From: DATIYF01 sp035517775
GTDB lineage: Bacteria > Acidobacteriota > Terriglobia > Terriglobales > Acidobacteriaceae
Direction: 5' to 3'
Assembly: GCA_035517775.1 (NCBI GenBank)
Contig: DATIYF010000045.1
Coordinates: 1 to 64,000 of the forward strand
Length of the DNA stretch: 64,000 nucleotides
The notes under the pieces are model-generated. The model was not told the DNA's origin. It did not search any database and saw only the letters and a list, made by a program, of their open reading frames with translations. Below are positions 8,274 through 15,722 of this stretch, in pieces; the stretch's first letter is position 1; each line of letters begins with the position of its first letter. A program made the translations under genes and the position numbers.

Positions 8274-8846
8274 GTGGAAACGGCACTGACAGCAACCCTG
8301 CGATCGCCGGTGGAGGCGGAAGCCATTGCCGCCGAAAGCTTCGAGCAGTTGGTGCGCCTGCACCAGCGCCGGGTGTATCGCCTGATCTATCTGCTGCTGA
8401 AAGATGCGGACGCGGCTGACACGCTCACCCAGGAATGCTTTCTGCGCGCCTACCAGAAGCGGTCGTCGTTTCGGGGCGAGTGCAAGATCGAGACCTGGCT
8501 GCTGCGCATCGCCGTGAATCTGGCGCGCGATCATGGCAAGAACCGCCGCGCCGGCTTCTGGCGGCGCCTGCTGGGTGTGCCGGAGCAAGAAGCCCAGACC
8601 GCGAATCTGGCGGGCCCGGAACCCTCCCCCGAGCGCGTTGTGCTGGCCCGCGAGGAATTGAGCGCGGTCTGGGCCGCCACGGCATCGCTCTCCGGGCAGC
8701 AGCGCAGCATTTTTCTGCTGCGCTTTGCCGAAGAGATGCCGCTGGCGGAGATTGCCGGGGTGCTCGGCGTGCAAGTGGGAACGGTAAAGGCGCAGCTCTC
8801 GCGGGCTACGGCCAAGGTCCGGCAAGCGGTAAAGGAGAAGTCATGA
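8274..8846 (+). CDS. ECF-type RNA polymerase sigma factor (RpoE-like)
   Basis: This is a 190-residue sigma factor with region 2 at about 22-90 (FEQLVRLHQRRVYRLIYLLLKDADAADTL and WLLRIAVNLARDHGKNRR) and region 4 at about 130-180 (LSGQQRSIFLLRFAEEMPLAEIAGVLGV, then VGTVKAQLSRATAKVR). Its TQECFLRAY differs from the TQD..... of RpoE but keeps the fold. GTG start; an A/G-rich stretch (AGAAGAAGAA) precedes it. The stop overlaps the next start as ATGA, so sigma factor and candidate anti-sigma are translationally coupled. It is not closely similar to the sigma factor 1 kb upstream. Confidence 0.92.
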   Translation: METALTATLRSPVEAEAIAAESFEQLVRLHQRRVYRLIYLLLKDADAADTLTQECFLRAYQKRSSFRGECKIETWLLRIAVNLARDHGKNRRAGFWRRLLGVPEQEAQTANLAGPEPSPERVVLAREELSAVWAATASLSGQQRSIFLLRFAEEMPLAEIAGVLGVQVGTVKAQLSRATAKVRQAVKEKS

Positions 8847-9289
8847 ATTTCGTCCGTCATTTGAGCGATGAGGAATTGACCGATCTGGCGCTGGAGGAGG
8901 ATGAGCGGCACCTGCGGCAGGCGTGGAAGGGCCTGCCCGCTAGCCTGCGCCTGGCGGCCGAGCGGCCGGAAAGTTTCTGGCAAAGGCAGCAGGCGGCGAT
9001 CCGCAGCCGCATGGACAAAGCGGAGAGGGGGATGGAGTTAGGTCTGGCGCGAGCGGCCGCGGCCGTGCTCGCGATGGCCGCGATTTTTCTTTTGCAGAGC
9101 GGCAACGTGCCGCCTGCGGCCGCGCCGGCGCGGGAATCGGACCAGCAACTGCTGCTTTCGGTCGAGCGCACCGTACACAGCGATGTTCCTGAGGCGCTTG
9201 AGCCCGCCGCCTTGCTGGCCGATGACGCTCTCGGCGGCGCCCATGCCACTCCGGTTTCTCAACATGTTTCTGAAGGAGAACAGCAATGA
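8843..9289 (+). CDS. Candidate anti-sigma factor, single membrane span
   Basis: This is a 148-residue protein. A charged cytoplasmic N-terminus (about 1-60, MNFVRHLSDEELTDLALEED) is followed by one hydrophobic helix at about 71-88 (RAAAAVLAMAAIFLL) and an acidic/alanine-rich periplasmic tail. That topology and the position directly after an ECF sigma gene, with ATGA overlap and AAAGGAGAAG upstream, match anti-sigma factors. No zinc-binding HxxxCxxC motif is present and sequence similarity to a named family is not obvious, so the role is inferred. Its own stop overlaps the next start by ATGA, giving a three-gene coupled operon. Confidence 0.72.
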   Translation: MNFVRHLSDEELTDLALEEDERHLRQAWKGLPASLRLAAERPESFWQRQQAAIRSRMDKAERGMELGLARAAAAVLAMAAIFLLQSGNVPPAAAPARESDQQLLLSVERTVHSDVPEALEPAALLADDALGGAHATPVSQHVSEGEQQ

Positions 9290-9894
9290 AGGCACTTCGC
9301 CTCGCAATTCCAGTTTTGCTTGCCATGGCAGTTCCGCTGTTCGCGCAGGGCCCGCCGATTCCTCCGCCGCCGCCGGATGGAGGCTCGTTTCACGTGGAAA
9401 CCGGGCCCGGCGGAGCCATGGGAGGCGGAATTACCATTCGCCGCGAGATGGGTGAATGGTGGAAGAACTCCGAGATCACCAAGAAGCTGCAGCTCAGCGG
9501 CGCGCAGATCACAAAGCTCAACCAGATTTTTTACGATCACCGCCTAAAGCTGATTGACTACAGGGCTTCCATGGAGAAGGAAGACCTGCATCTTCAGAAC
9601 CTTCTGGACCAGGACCAGCCCGACGAAAACCAGGTGAGCACGCAGGTGGACCAGGTGCTGGCGGCGCGCGGCAAACTGGAGCGCGAGTTCACCATGATGA
9701 ATCTCGACCTGCGGCGAGTGCTTTCGGTCGAGCAATGGCGTCAGCTGAAGGCGATCCAGGAGCAGCGCGGGCCGGACGATCGAATTTTTCTCTATCGCAA
9801 GATGGGACCCAATACCTTCTACAAGAAACTCGGTCCCGAGCCGGATGCGGCTCCTGCGCTTTCGGTTCCTGATGATCCCGGCGGAGGGCTTTGA
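9286..9894 (+). CDS. Spy/CpxP-like periplasmic protein
   Basis: This is a 202-residue exported protein with a signal peptide of about 20 residues (ending LFAQ) and a proline-rich segment (PPIPPPPP). An all-helical charged domain at about 55-175 follows, with two copies of the family's LT.eQ-like signature: LQLSGAQITKLNQIFYDHR and LSVEQWRQLKAIQEQ. Spy/CpxP proteins are periplasmic chaperones or sensors that report envelope damage. As the third gene of the coupled sigma/anti-sigma operon it may sense misfolded proteins or metals and feed back on the anti-sigma factor, like CpxP or CnrX; this is inference from context. Confidence 0.78.
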   Translation: MKALRLAIPVLLAMAVPLFAQGPPIPPPPPDGGSFHVETGPGGAMGGGITIRREMGEWWKNSEITKKLQLSGAQITKLNQIFYDHRLKLIDYRASMEKEDLHLQNLLDQDQPDENQVSTQVDQVLAARGKLEREFTMMNLDLRRVLSVEQWRQLKAIQEQRGPDDRIFLYRKMGPNTFYKKLGPEPDAAPALSVPDDPGGGL

Positions 9895-10002
9895 TTCCGG
9901 AAATGGGCCGCCGCCGGGGGTGCGAGGTTCGCACCGGTGGCCGCGCTTCTTCATGTTAGACTCGGGTTGAAAACGTTCTCCAGCGCAGCACCTGAGGCGA
10001 GC

Positions 10003-10698
10003 ATGAAATTCGGCGTCATCATCTTTCCTGGAAGCAACTGCGACCACGACGCTTACTGGACCGTTCAAAATGTGGCCAAGCAGCCGGCGACGTTCCTCTG
10101 GCACGAATCGCACGACCTGGAAAATTGCGACGTGATCCTTGTGCCCGGCGGTTTTGCGTATGGCGACTATCTCCGCACGGGAGCGATCGCCAAGTTTGCG
10201 CCGGTGATGGAAGCAGTGCGCAAGTTTGCCGCCGGCGGAGGCCTGGTGCTGGGCATTTGCAACGGCTTCCAGATTTTATGCGAGTCCGGTCTGCTGCCCG
10301 GCGCCCTTATGCGCAACCTCGGGCTGAAGTACGTCTGCAAGCCGGTGCAGGTGCGGGTGGAGAATGCCGACACTCCCTTCACCTCCGCCTGCCGCGAAGG
10401 GGAAGTGCTTACGATTCCCATCGGCCATATGGAGGGGAATTACTTCTGCGATGAGGCCACATTGGCGGAATTGCGCCGAGACAAACGCATCGTGTTTCGC
10501 TACTCGACTCCCGGGGGAGAAATCACGGCCGGGGCCAACCCCAACGGGTCGCTGGATAACATTGCGGGCATCTGCAGCGCGGGGCGGAATGTGCTGGGCA
10601 TGATGCCGCATCCCGAGCGCGCCAGTGAATCTGAACTGGGCGGCACCGCGGGGTTCAAGATTTTCGAATCGCTGGCAGGAGCGATGGCCGAGCGCTGA
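10003..10698 (+). CDS. purQ: Phosphoribosylformylglycinamidine synthase subunit PurQ
   Basis: PurQ is the glutaminase subunit of FGAM synthase. It releases ammonia from glutamine for PurL in the fourth step of purine synthesis. The class I amidotransferase triad is Cys86 (LGICNGFQ), His203 and Glu205 (MPHPER). The ATG at 10003 gives 231 residues, the usual PurQ length, and MKFGVIIFPGSNCD is the typical PurQ N-terminus; a longer in-frame extension back to 9937 has no counterpart in the family. purL and purS are not adjacent, so the gene stands alone here. Confidence 0.96.
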   Translation: MKFGVIIFPGSNCDHDAYWTVQNVAKQPATFLWHESHDLENCDVILVPGGFAYGDYLRTGAIAKFAPVMEAVRKFAAGGGLVLGICNGFQILCESGLLPGALMRNLGLKYVCKPVQVRVENADTPFTSACREGEVLTIPIGHMEGNYFCDEATLAELRRDKRIVFRYSTPGGEITAGANPNGSLDNIAGICSAGRNVLGMMPHPERASESELGGTAGFKIFESLAGAMAER

Positions 10699-10758
10699 CC
10701 CACGTCGAGTAAGTAACAGCCTTTCCACAGATTTCTTTTGCCGCCCCGTGGTTAGCCC

Positions 10759-10786
10759 TTGACCCAGTTACTCCCTCTGTTAGGCT
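10759..10786 (+). promoter_or_regulatory. Possible housekeeping promoter for the oxygenase pair
   Basis: TTGACC (10759-10764) and TAGGCT (10781-10786) are separated by 16 bp, about 75 bp upstream of the first oxygenase start. The -35 box is close to consensus; the -10 box is weak. This is the only reasonable promoter-like pair in the gap after purQ. Confidence 0.35.
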
Positions 10787-10862
10787 GAGGCCTTCCCCGT
10801 TCGCTTCCGACTGCCCGCATTCTGGCCGGCCTGCATTAACTGTGCCTGGAGGTGCCACTTCT

Positions 10863-12017
10863 ATGAGTACCCAAGATACTCTTGACAGTCTTTCCAACGT
10901 CCTGCTGAACGACGAGCGGGTATTGAGCGCGGGAGAACGAGAGCTGCTGACCAATCTTCTGCATCGCGCAAATGGTTCTGAGATCAACCGCGGACGCCCC
11001 ACGAGAGAAGTCATTGCGCGCGCCATCGGGGAAACCATTGCCCAGCGCGCTTACGAGATCCTTGGAGAAGGCATTTCGCGCCGCCTGCTGGATTGTTCCA
11101 GTGCGGAGTTCGAAAAGAACCTGAAACATAACCCGCCTCTGCCGCCCAGCCCTGCGCCCGGGCCACCGGGATCAGGCCGCAGGTATGCGGACGAAGCCCG
11201 CGCAGAAACCCAAAGCCTGCCGCCTCTGCCGCCCAGCCCCGCGCCCGGACCGCCGGGATCGCGGCACAGGTACGCAGATGAAAACCGCGCCGAAACCCAA
11301 GGCATGCCGCCTCTGCCGCCCAGCCCCGCGCCCGGACCGCCGGGATCGCGGCGGGTCGCGGCCGGGCAGAGTAATTTCTCCCAAACTGAGGTTGCACTGC
11401 TCGAGGCAGCCAGCGTCATAGCCGCGCAATGCGTGGTGTTCGACGAGTTCCTCGCTCCGGCAGAGATGCAGGACCTGCTGGAATATACGCTGCACCACGA
11501 AGCCGAGTTCGAGGTAAGCGAGGTCATCTCACCCAGCGATGATGGCGTGGTGGATTTCGAGTCACGGCGTTCGCGCGTCCTCATGGAACTGGGCAAGCAT
11601 GAGGAGGTGCTGATCCGCCGGATTCAGGCGTGCATGCCGGCCGTGCTGGAGAGGCTGGGCGTGCCCCAGTTTGTGGCAAACAATGCGGAGGCTCAGATCA
11701 CGGCCAGCAATGACGGCGATTTCTTCCACTGGCATAACGACAATAGCCACGGCGAGTCCCGCTCCCGCGAGATCACTTTCGTGTATTTCTTCCACCGCGA
11801 GCCCCGGCCATTTCGCGGCGGGGAGCTGCGCATCTACGATTCGCGGATGGAGCGCGGCAGGTACATGCCTACGGAAAACTACCGGGGGATCGTCCCGCGC
11901 CAGAACCAGATGGTGTTTTTCCAGAGCTCGCTGGCGCACGAGATCACCCCGGTCGAATGCCCATCGAAGGCATTTGGCGACAGCCGCTTTACGGTGAACG
12001 GATGGTTTCACCGGTAA
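10863..12017 (+). CDS. 2-oxoglutarate/Fe(II) oxygenase (prolyl-4-hydroxylase type) with three proline-rich repeats
   Basis: This is a 384-residue protein in three parts. Residues 1-90 form a helical, charged N-terminal region with no recognised domain. Residues 91-164 carry three copies of PPLPPSPAPGPPGS (91-104, 120-133, 149-162); the first two are followed by a nearly invariant RYADE.RAETQ linker, giving a 29-residue period. Residues about 185-384 form a P4Hc-type double-stranded beta-helix with His291-x-Asp293 (WHNDN), distal His359 (AHEITPV) and 2-oxoglutarate-binding Arg375 (DSRFTV). The family hydroxylates proline or other side chains, so the enzyme may act on its own proline-rich segment; that is inference. 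GGAGG ten nt upstream of 10863 supports this ATG. A second oxygenase-like gene overlaps the 3' end. Confidence 0.82.
   Translation: MSTQDTLDSLSNVLLNDERVLSAGERELLTNLLHRANGSEINRGRPTREVIARAIGETIAQRAYEILGEGISRRLLDCSSAEFEKNLKHNPPLPPSPAPGPPGSGRRYADEARAETQSLPPLPPSPAPGPPGSRHRYADENRAETQGMPPLPPSPAPGPPGSRRVAAGQSNFSQTEVALLEAASVIAAQCVVFDEFLAPAEMQDLLEYTLHHEAEFEVSEVISPSDDGVVDFESRRSRVLMELGKHEEVLIRRIQACMPAVLERLGVPQFVANNAEAQITASNDGDFFHWHNDNSHGESRSREITFVYFFHREPRPFRGGELRIYDSRMERGRYMPTENYRGIVPRQNQMVFFQSSLAHEITPVECPSKAFGDSRFTVNGWFHR
11133..11354 (+). repeat. 87-bp in-frame tandem repeat, 2.6 copies
   Basis: Units begin at 11133, 11220 and 11307, exactly 87 bp apart, and translate to 29 residues each. The proline-rich part of all three copies (about 42 bp) is nearly identical at DNA level, including synonymous positions, which indicates recent duplication or conversion. 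The third copy stops after the proline-rich part. Confidence 0.92.
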
Positions 12018-13036
12018 GGGACAACGCGTGGCTGGAGTGGATGGAACGGCTTATGGGAGAGCCGGGGGGTGAGGCAATTCCTTGCCTTCCGGCATCCCGG
12101 TTCCAATGTTTGGTGGACGATCTGCCGGAGCATCTGGCGCCGCAGCCGTTCCTGCGTACTCAGCTGCACGCAGCCGGCCGGCGGCTGGTTCTTAATCCCC
12201 GGTGCCGCATCACCGCGGCGGCGAAACTGCCGCACGACAGCAGCGGGATTGGATATTTACCCGAGCAATTTGCCCTTCCGGCGCACCTGGCCTGGGTGCA
12301 CGATTCGGAGCTCGAAATGCGGCGGCCATTCTGGCTCAGCCGGGAACTGTACCATCGCCTGGCCGAGGCACGGCCCGGAGAAGTTCCTTCGGGTCTGAGC
12401 GAGAAGATCCGCTACGCATTGGCACTGGCGGAGATACTCGTGCCCGAAGGATATGAAGCGTCTTGCCGGGGGAAGTGGTCAGCAATTCGGGAGCGCTGCG
12501 CGGCGCAATTCCGGCGGAAGGGCTATGCGCCGCTTGCGGGGCTGATCCATCCGCTGCACATTGCCGCGCTACGACGCTATTATCGTTATCTCATCCGCAC
12601 GGGAAGGGTTTGGCTGGGGGATAAGCAGAGCGACCGCCGCTACGTGGAACACAACGACGGCGTGGCCCGTTTTTTCCATCGCCAGATCACGGCCGCATTT
12701 TCGGAAATTGCCGGCGAAGGGCTGAAGCCTTCCTATGTATACCTGGCCTCATACCAGGGAGGGGCGCAATTACACAAACATACCGACCGCGAGCAATGCG
12801 ACTTCAGCATTACGTTGTGCGTGGATTATTCTCCGGAGCCGGCACGGGCCACGCCGTGGCCCATCCACCTGGAAACGCCCAGCGGACGTACAAGCGTATT
12901 TCAAGCCCTGGGCGATGCCCTGCTGTATCGCGGCTGCCAGCTTCCGCATTATCGCGACCCGCTGCCGGGGGGACACACTTCGACCTCCATCTTCTTTCAC
13001 TACGTGAAGGTGGATTTTGCAGGGGCGCTGGATTGA
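12002..13036 (+). CDS. Second 2-oxoglutarate/Fe(II) oxygenase-like protein
   Basis: This is a 344-residue protein. The first 200 residues match no family I recognise. The C-terminal part looks like an oxygenase beta-helix: LASYQGGAQLHKHTDREQ supplies His260-x-Asp262, and GDALLYRGCQLPHYRD supplies the distal His316. The Arg that normally binds 2-oxoglutarate about ten residues later is not visible (GGHTSTSIFFHYV), so the co-substrate is uncertain. The ATG at 12002 overlaps the 3' end of the preceding oxygenase by 16 nt; an in-frame ATG at 11957 would extend the overlap. Tight overlap means one operon and probably one shared pathway. It converges on the kinase gene 15 nt away. Confidence 0.7.
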   Translation: MVSPVRDNAWLEWMERLMGEPGGEAIPCLPASRFQCLVDDLPEHLAPQPFLRTQLHAAGRRLVLNPRCRITAAAKLPHDSSGIGYLPEQFALPAHLAWVHDSELEMRRPFWLSRELYHRLAEARPGEVPSGLSEKIRYALALAEILVPEGYEASCRGKWSAIRERCAAQFRRKGYAPLAGLIHPLHIAALRRYYRYLIRTGRVWLGDKQSDRRYVEHNDGVARFFHRQITAAFSEIAGEGLKPSYVYLASYQGGAQLHKHTDREQCDFSITLCVDYSPEPARATPWPIHLETPSGRTSVFQALGDALLYRGCQLPHYRDPLPGGHTSTSIFFHYVKVDFAGALD

Positions 13037-13051
13037 ATCCGCAGAGGAAAA

Positions 13052-15616
13052 CTAGCGAAGCCCTGAGACGATATAGAGCACGGAAAGAATTTGATAATAG
13101 CTGTAGGCGAACTCCGTGCCTTGAAGATTGGTGACGACGGGAGCGACCATAATCACGCCCGCCGGGTCTCTGGGAAGGAGCGTGCGCTGCGGCGTGGTCT
13201 TTCCCGTGGCCAGCTCCACGCGATACACCTCCAGAGGCGCTCCCCCGGTTCGGTACACAAAGAGCGCCTTGCTGTCGGCCGACCACTGCGACGCATTGTA
13301 GGGGCCAAGGCCTGGGTTGTTATTGGGCACAGGGGTAGGAGGCCCGCCGCCGATGGGAAAGACCTGCAGGTGGCCATCGGGGCCGGCGCCGGCAAGATAT
13401 TTTCCGTCCGGAGAAGGAAGCGCGGCGCGCACACCCTCAGCCGTGATGGCCCGCAAGTGTCCCGTTCCGGCGTCCATGAGAAAGGTGCGCGCCTGGTGGC
13501 CAGGCTCGTTGCCGCAGATGATGATTTGTTTGCCTTCGGGCAGGAAGTGGGCTTCGCCGGCATCAGCGTATTCGAGCGAGGAAAGAGTAAACTGGCGCGC
13601 CTGACCTGGTCCGACCGGCAGCAGGTTCACGCGCGGCGGCCTGGTGGGCAGAACAGCAACCGCCCATTTGCCATCCGGAGACAGGTCGCCGACGGTCCCC
13701 TCGCCCAGGCGGATGGGAGGCGAGCCATCAATCTTGCGGATGGCGACATCGGAGTTGGGCCCGGCCGGCTCACCGCTCTCCTCGAACAGGACCCACTGGC
13801 CATCCAGCGAAATATCTTTGGCGATGCTCCAGTCATACCAGGAAAGATCGCGCTTATCGGCGGGATCCTGACCGGTCCATTCCATGGCCATGCGCTCGGC
13901 GTCCAGCGTAATCACGACCCGGCCATCGGGCGCGATATCCTGCAAGGTGAAGCTTGCGGGCACGGAGAGTACTTCGCGCAGGCGCCCCGACGGGCTCACC
14001 GCCCAAAGGGCTCTGCGGCTGCCGGAGCCTCGGGTGGCGGTAAACCAGATTTCACTTCCGCCGGGCGACCAATCCAGCCCGTCCTCCGATTGCCATCCGC
14101 TGGAAAGGACGGTTTTATTCCCCTCCAGGTCGGTCACGCAGACAGAACCAGCATCCGCCCAATTGATGGGATGATCCATATAGGCGATCTTGTCCCCGTC
14201 GGGAGAAAAACGGATGTTGTCTATCCAGCCGGCGCTGCGGGCCAGCACTTTGCCGATAGGGAACTCCAGGCGGCTCTGGTTCTCACTGAAATGGACGACG
14301 GCCAGATCACCGTGGGGGCTCCAGTCGGCCGCCCGCACGGCGTCGAGCACCTCGCGTGGTGTGCCCCCAGCCAAAGGTGCGCGCGCCAGTATGCCATGGG
14401 TGAATTCTCGGCGGTCGGGAGTGCCGTGCAGCACCAGCGCCAACTCGTCAGACGATGAAACCGCCAGCAGGCCAGCGGAAGGAAGGCCCAGCGGCCGGGT
14501 TAAGGGAGATTGTCCTACACTGGAATAAAGCTGCAGCGGCCGCCCATTCCATGAAGCCGCATAAAGAATGCCCTGCCCCATGTGGCTGAAGCGCGCCGCG
14601 TACACGGTGCCGCGCTCGAAGGTAATGCGCTGATAGATTGGCTGGGAGGCAGGGCGCAGGCGCATCCCCAGAAAAATTGCCGCTGCCGTCAAAGCCAGTG
14701 CCGCCACCGCCCAGGGCAGCCACTTGAACACCCGTCTCTTCTTGCCACGACGCGGGAGAAACAGGGTGCCGGAGGTGGTGACCGTGCTCAAAGCGAAGGC
14801 CAGGTCGCGGGCCGATTGGAAGCGATTGTCCGGGTCTTTCTCCACACAATGGCGCACGATCTGGTCAAAGGCCGGCGGAATGCCTTCGCGCTGCATGGAG
14901 ATGTCGGGAGGCTCGCCGCTGAGCACCGCCATCATCGTGTCGGCCTCGGTTTCGCCCTTGAAGGCGCGGCGGCCCGTGACCATCTCATAGAGAATGGCCC
15001 CGAAGCTGAATATGTCGCTGCGATGATCTACCGGCTTACTGCGAATCTGCTCGGGCGACATGTAGGCGACCGTCCCCAGCACCGTGCCGGCCCGGGTTTG
15101 GGTGGTGCGGGACTCAATGGAGCGGCCGTCGGCGGCCTCGGAAGAGGTGAGCTTGGCAATGCCGAAGTCCAGGATTTTGACCCGCGAATCGCGGGTGATG
15201 AACAGGTTTTCCGGCTTCAGGTCGCGGTGCACAATGTGCTTTTCGTGCGCCGCCACCAGGCCCTGCGCGACCTGCCCGCCGTAGTCGGCGGCGAGGCGGG
15301 AGGAAAGAGGCCCCAGCACCAGTCTTTGACGCAGGGTTTGCCCTTCCAGCAGTTCCGAAACGATGTAAGGCACACCCTCGTGTACCCCAATGTCGTAAAT
15401 GGCAACGATGTTGGGATGGTTCAGGGCGGCGGCGGCGCGCGCTTCCTGCTCAAAGCGGCGCAGGCGGTCCTGGTCGGTGGCCAGGGCGGCGGTGAGAACT
15501 TTGACCGCCACTTCCCGCCCCAGGCGGTCATCGCTGGCGCGGTAGACCTCGCCCATTCCGCCCGCGCCGATCTTGGCCACAATGCGGTAATGTCCGAGAA
15601 TTTGACCGATGATCAC
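13052..15616 (-). CDS. Membrane Ser/Thr protein kinase with TolB/WD40-like sensor domain
   Basis: This is an 854-residue protein. A cytoplasmic Hanks-type kinase domain occupies about 9-275, with a glycine loop (IGAGGMGEVY, 17-26), Lys39 (VAVK), catalytic HRDLKPEN (130-137), DFG (150-152) and an SPE activation segment (187-189). It looks fully active. A basic stretch and one transmembrane helix (about 297-317) lead to an extracytoplasmic region of about 530 residues made of beta-propeller-like repeats (SPDG, SPHG and SPGG motifs), as in TolB/PD40 proteins. This architecture is common in acidobacteria and fits a receptor that couples an external signal to phosphorylation. It is a lone gene; substrates are unknown. 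Confidence 0.93.
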   Translation of the reverse strand: MIIGQILGHYRIVAKIGAGGMGEVYRASDDRLGREVAVKVLTAALATDQDRLRRFEQEARAAAALNHPNIVAIYDIGVHEGVPYIVSELLEGQTLRQRLVLGPLSSRLAADYGGQVAQGLVAAHEKHIVHRDLKPENLFITRDSRVKILDFGIAKLTSSEAADGRSIESRTTQTRAGTVLGTVAYMSPEQIRSKPVDHRSDIFSFGAILYEMVTGRRAFKGETEADTMMAVLSGEPPDISMQREGIPPAFDQIVRHCVEKDPDNRFQSARDLAFALSTVTTSGTLFLPRRGKKRRVFKWLPWAVAALALTAAAIFLGMRLRPASQPIYQRITFERGTVYAARFSHMGQGILYAASWNGRPLQLYSSVGQSPLTRPLGLPSAGLLAVSSSDELALVLHGTPDRREFTHGILARAPLAGGTPREVLDAVRAADWSPHGDLAVVHFSENQSRLEFPIGKVLARSAGWIDNIRFSPDGDKIAYMDHPINWADAGSVCVTDLEGNKTVLSSGWQSEDGLDWSPGGSEIWFTATRGSGSRRALWAVSPSGRLREVLSVPASFTLQDIAPDGRVVITLDAERMAMEWTGQDPADKRDLSWYDWSIAKDISLDGQWVLFEESGEPAGPNSDVAIRKIDGSPPIRLGEGTVGDLSPDGKWAVAVLPTRPPRVNLLPVGPGQARQFTLSSLEYADAGEAHFLPEGKQIIICGNEPGHQARTFLMDAGTGHLRAITAEGVRAALPSPDGKYLAGAGPDGHLQVFPIGGGPPTPVPNNNPGLGPYNASQWSADSKALFVYRTGGAPLEVYRVELATGKTTPQRTLLPRDPAGVIMVAPVVTNLQGTEFAYSYYQILSVLYIVSGLR

Positions 15617-15722
15617 GACGGAGGGAGACGCAGGGCATGTTACTGATCGAATGGACTCAAGTCAACTTATAGCATGGCAAGCACTTGGAGCTTCCTCCCG
15701 CGGCCATGTATGCTGCTGAACC

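Noticed and set aside
11133..11354. Regularly spaced repeats that could suggest a CRISPR array
   Set aside because: The period is 87 bp, a multiple of three, the repeats are in frame with a long coding region, and the linkers are near-identical rather than unique spacers.
13091..14458. 455-codon plus-strand frame opposite the kinase's sensor domain
   Set aside because: The minus-strand reading gives a continuous kinase plus beta-propeller protein; the plus frame has no recognisable domain.
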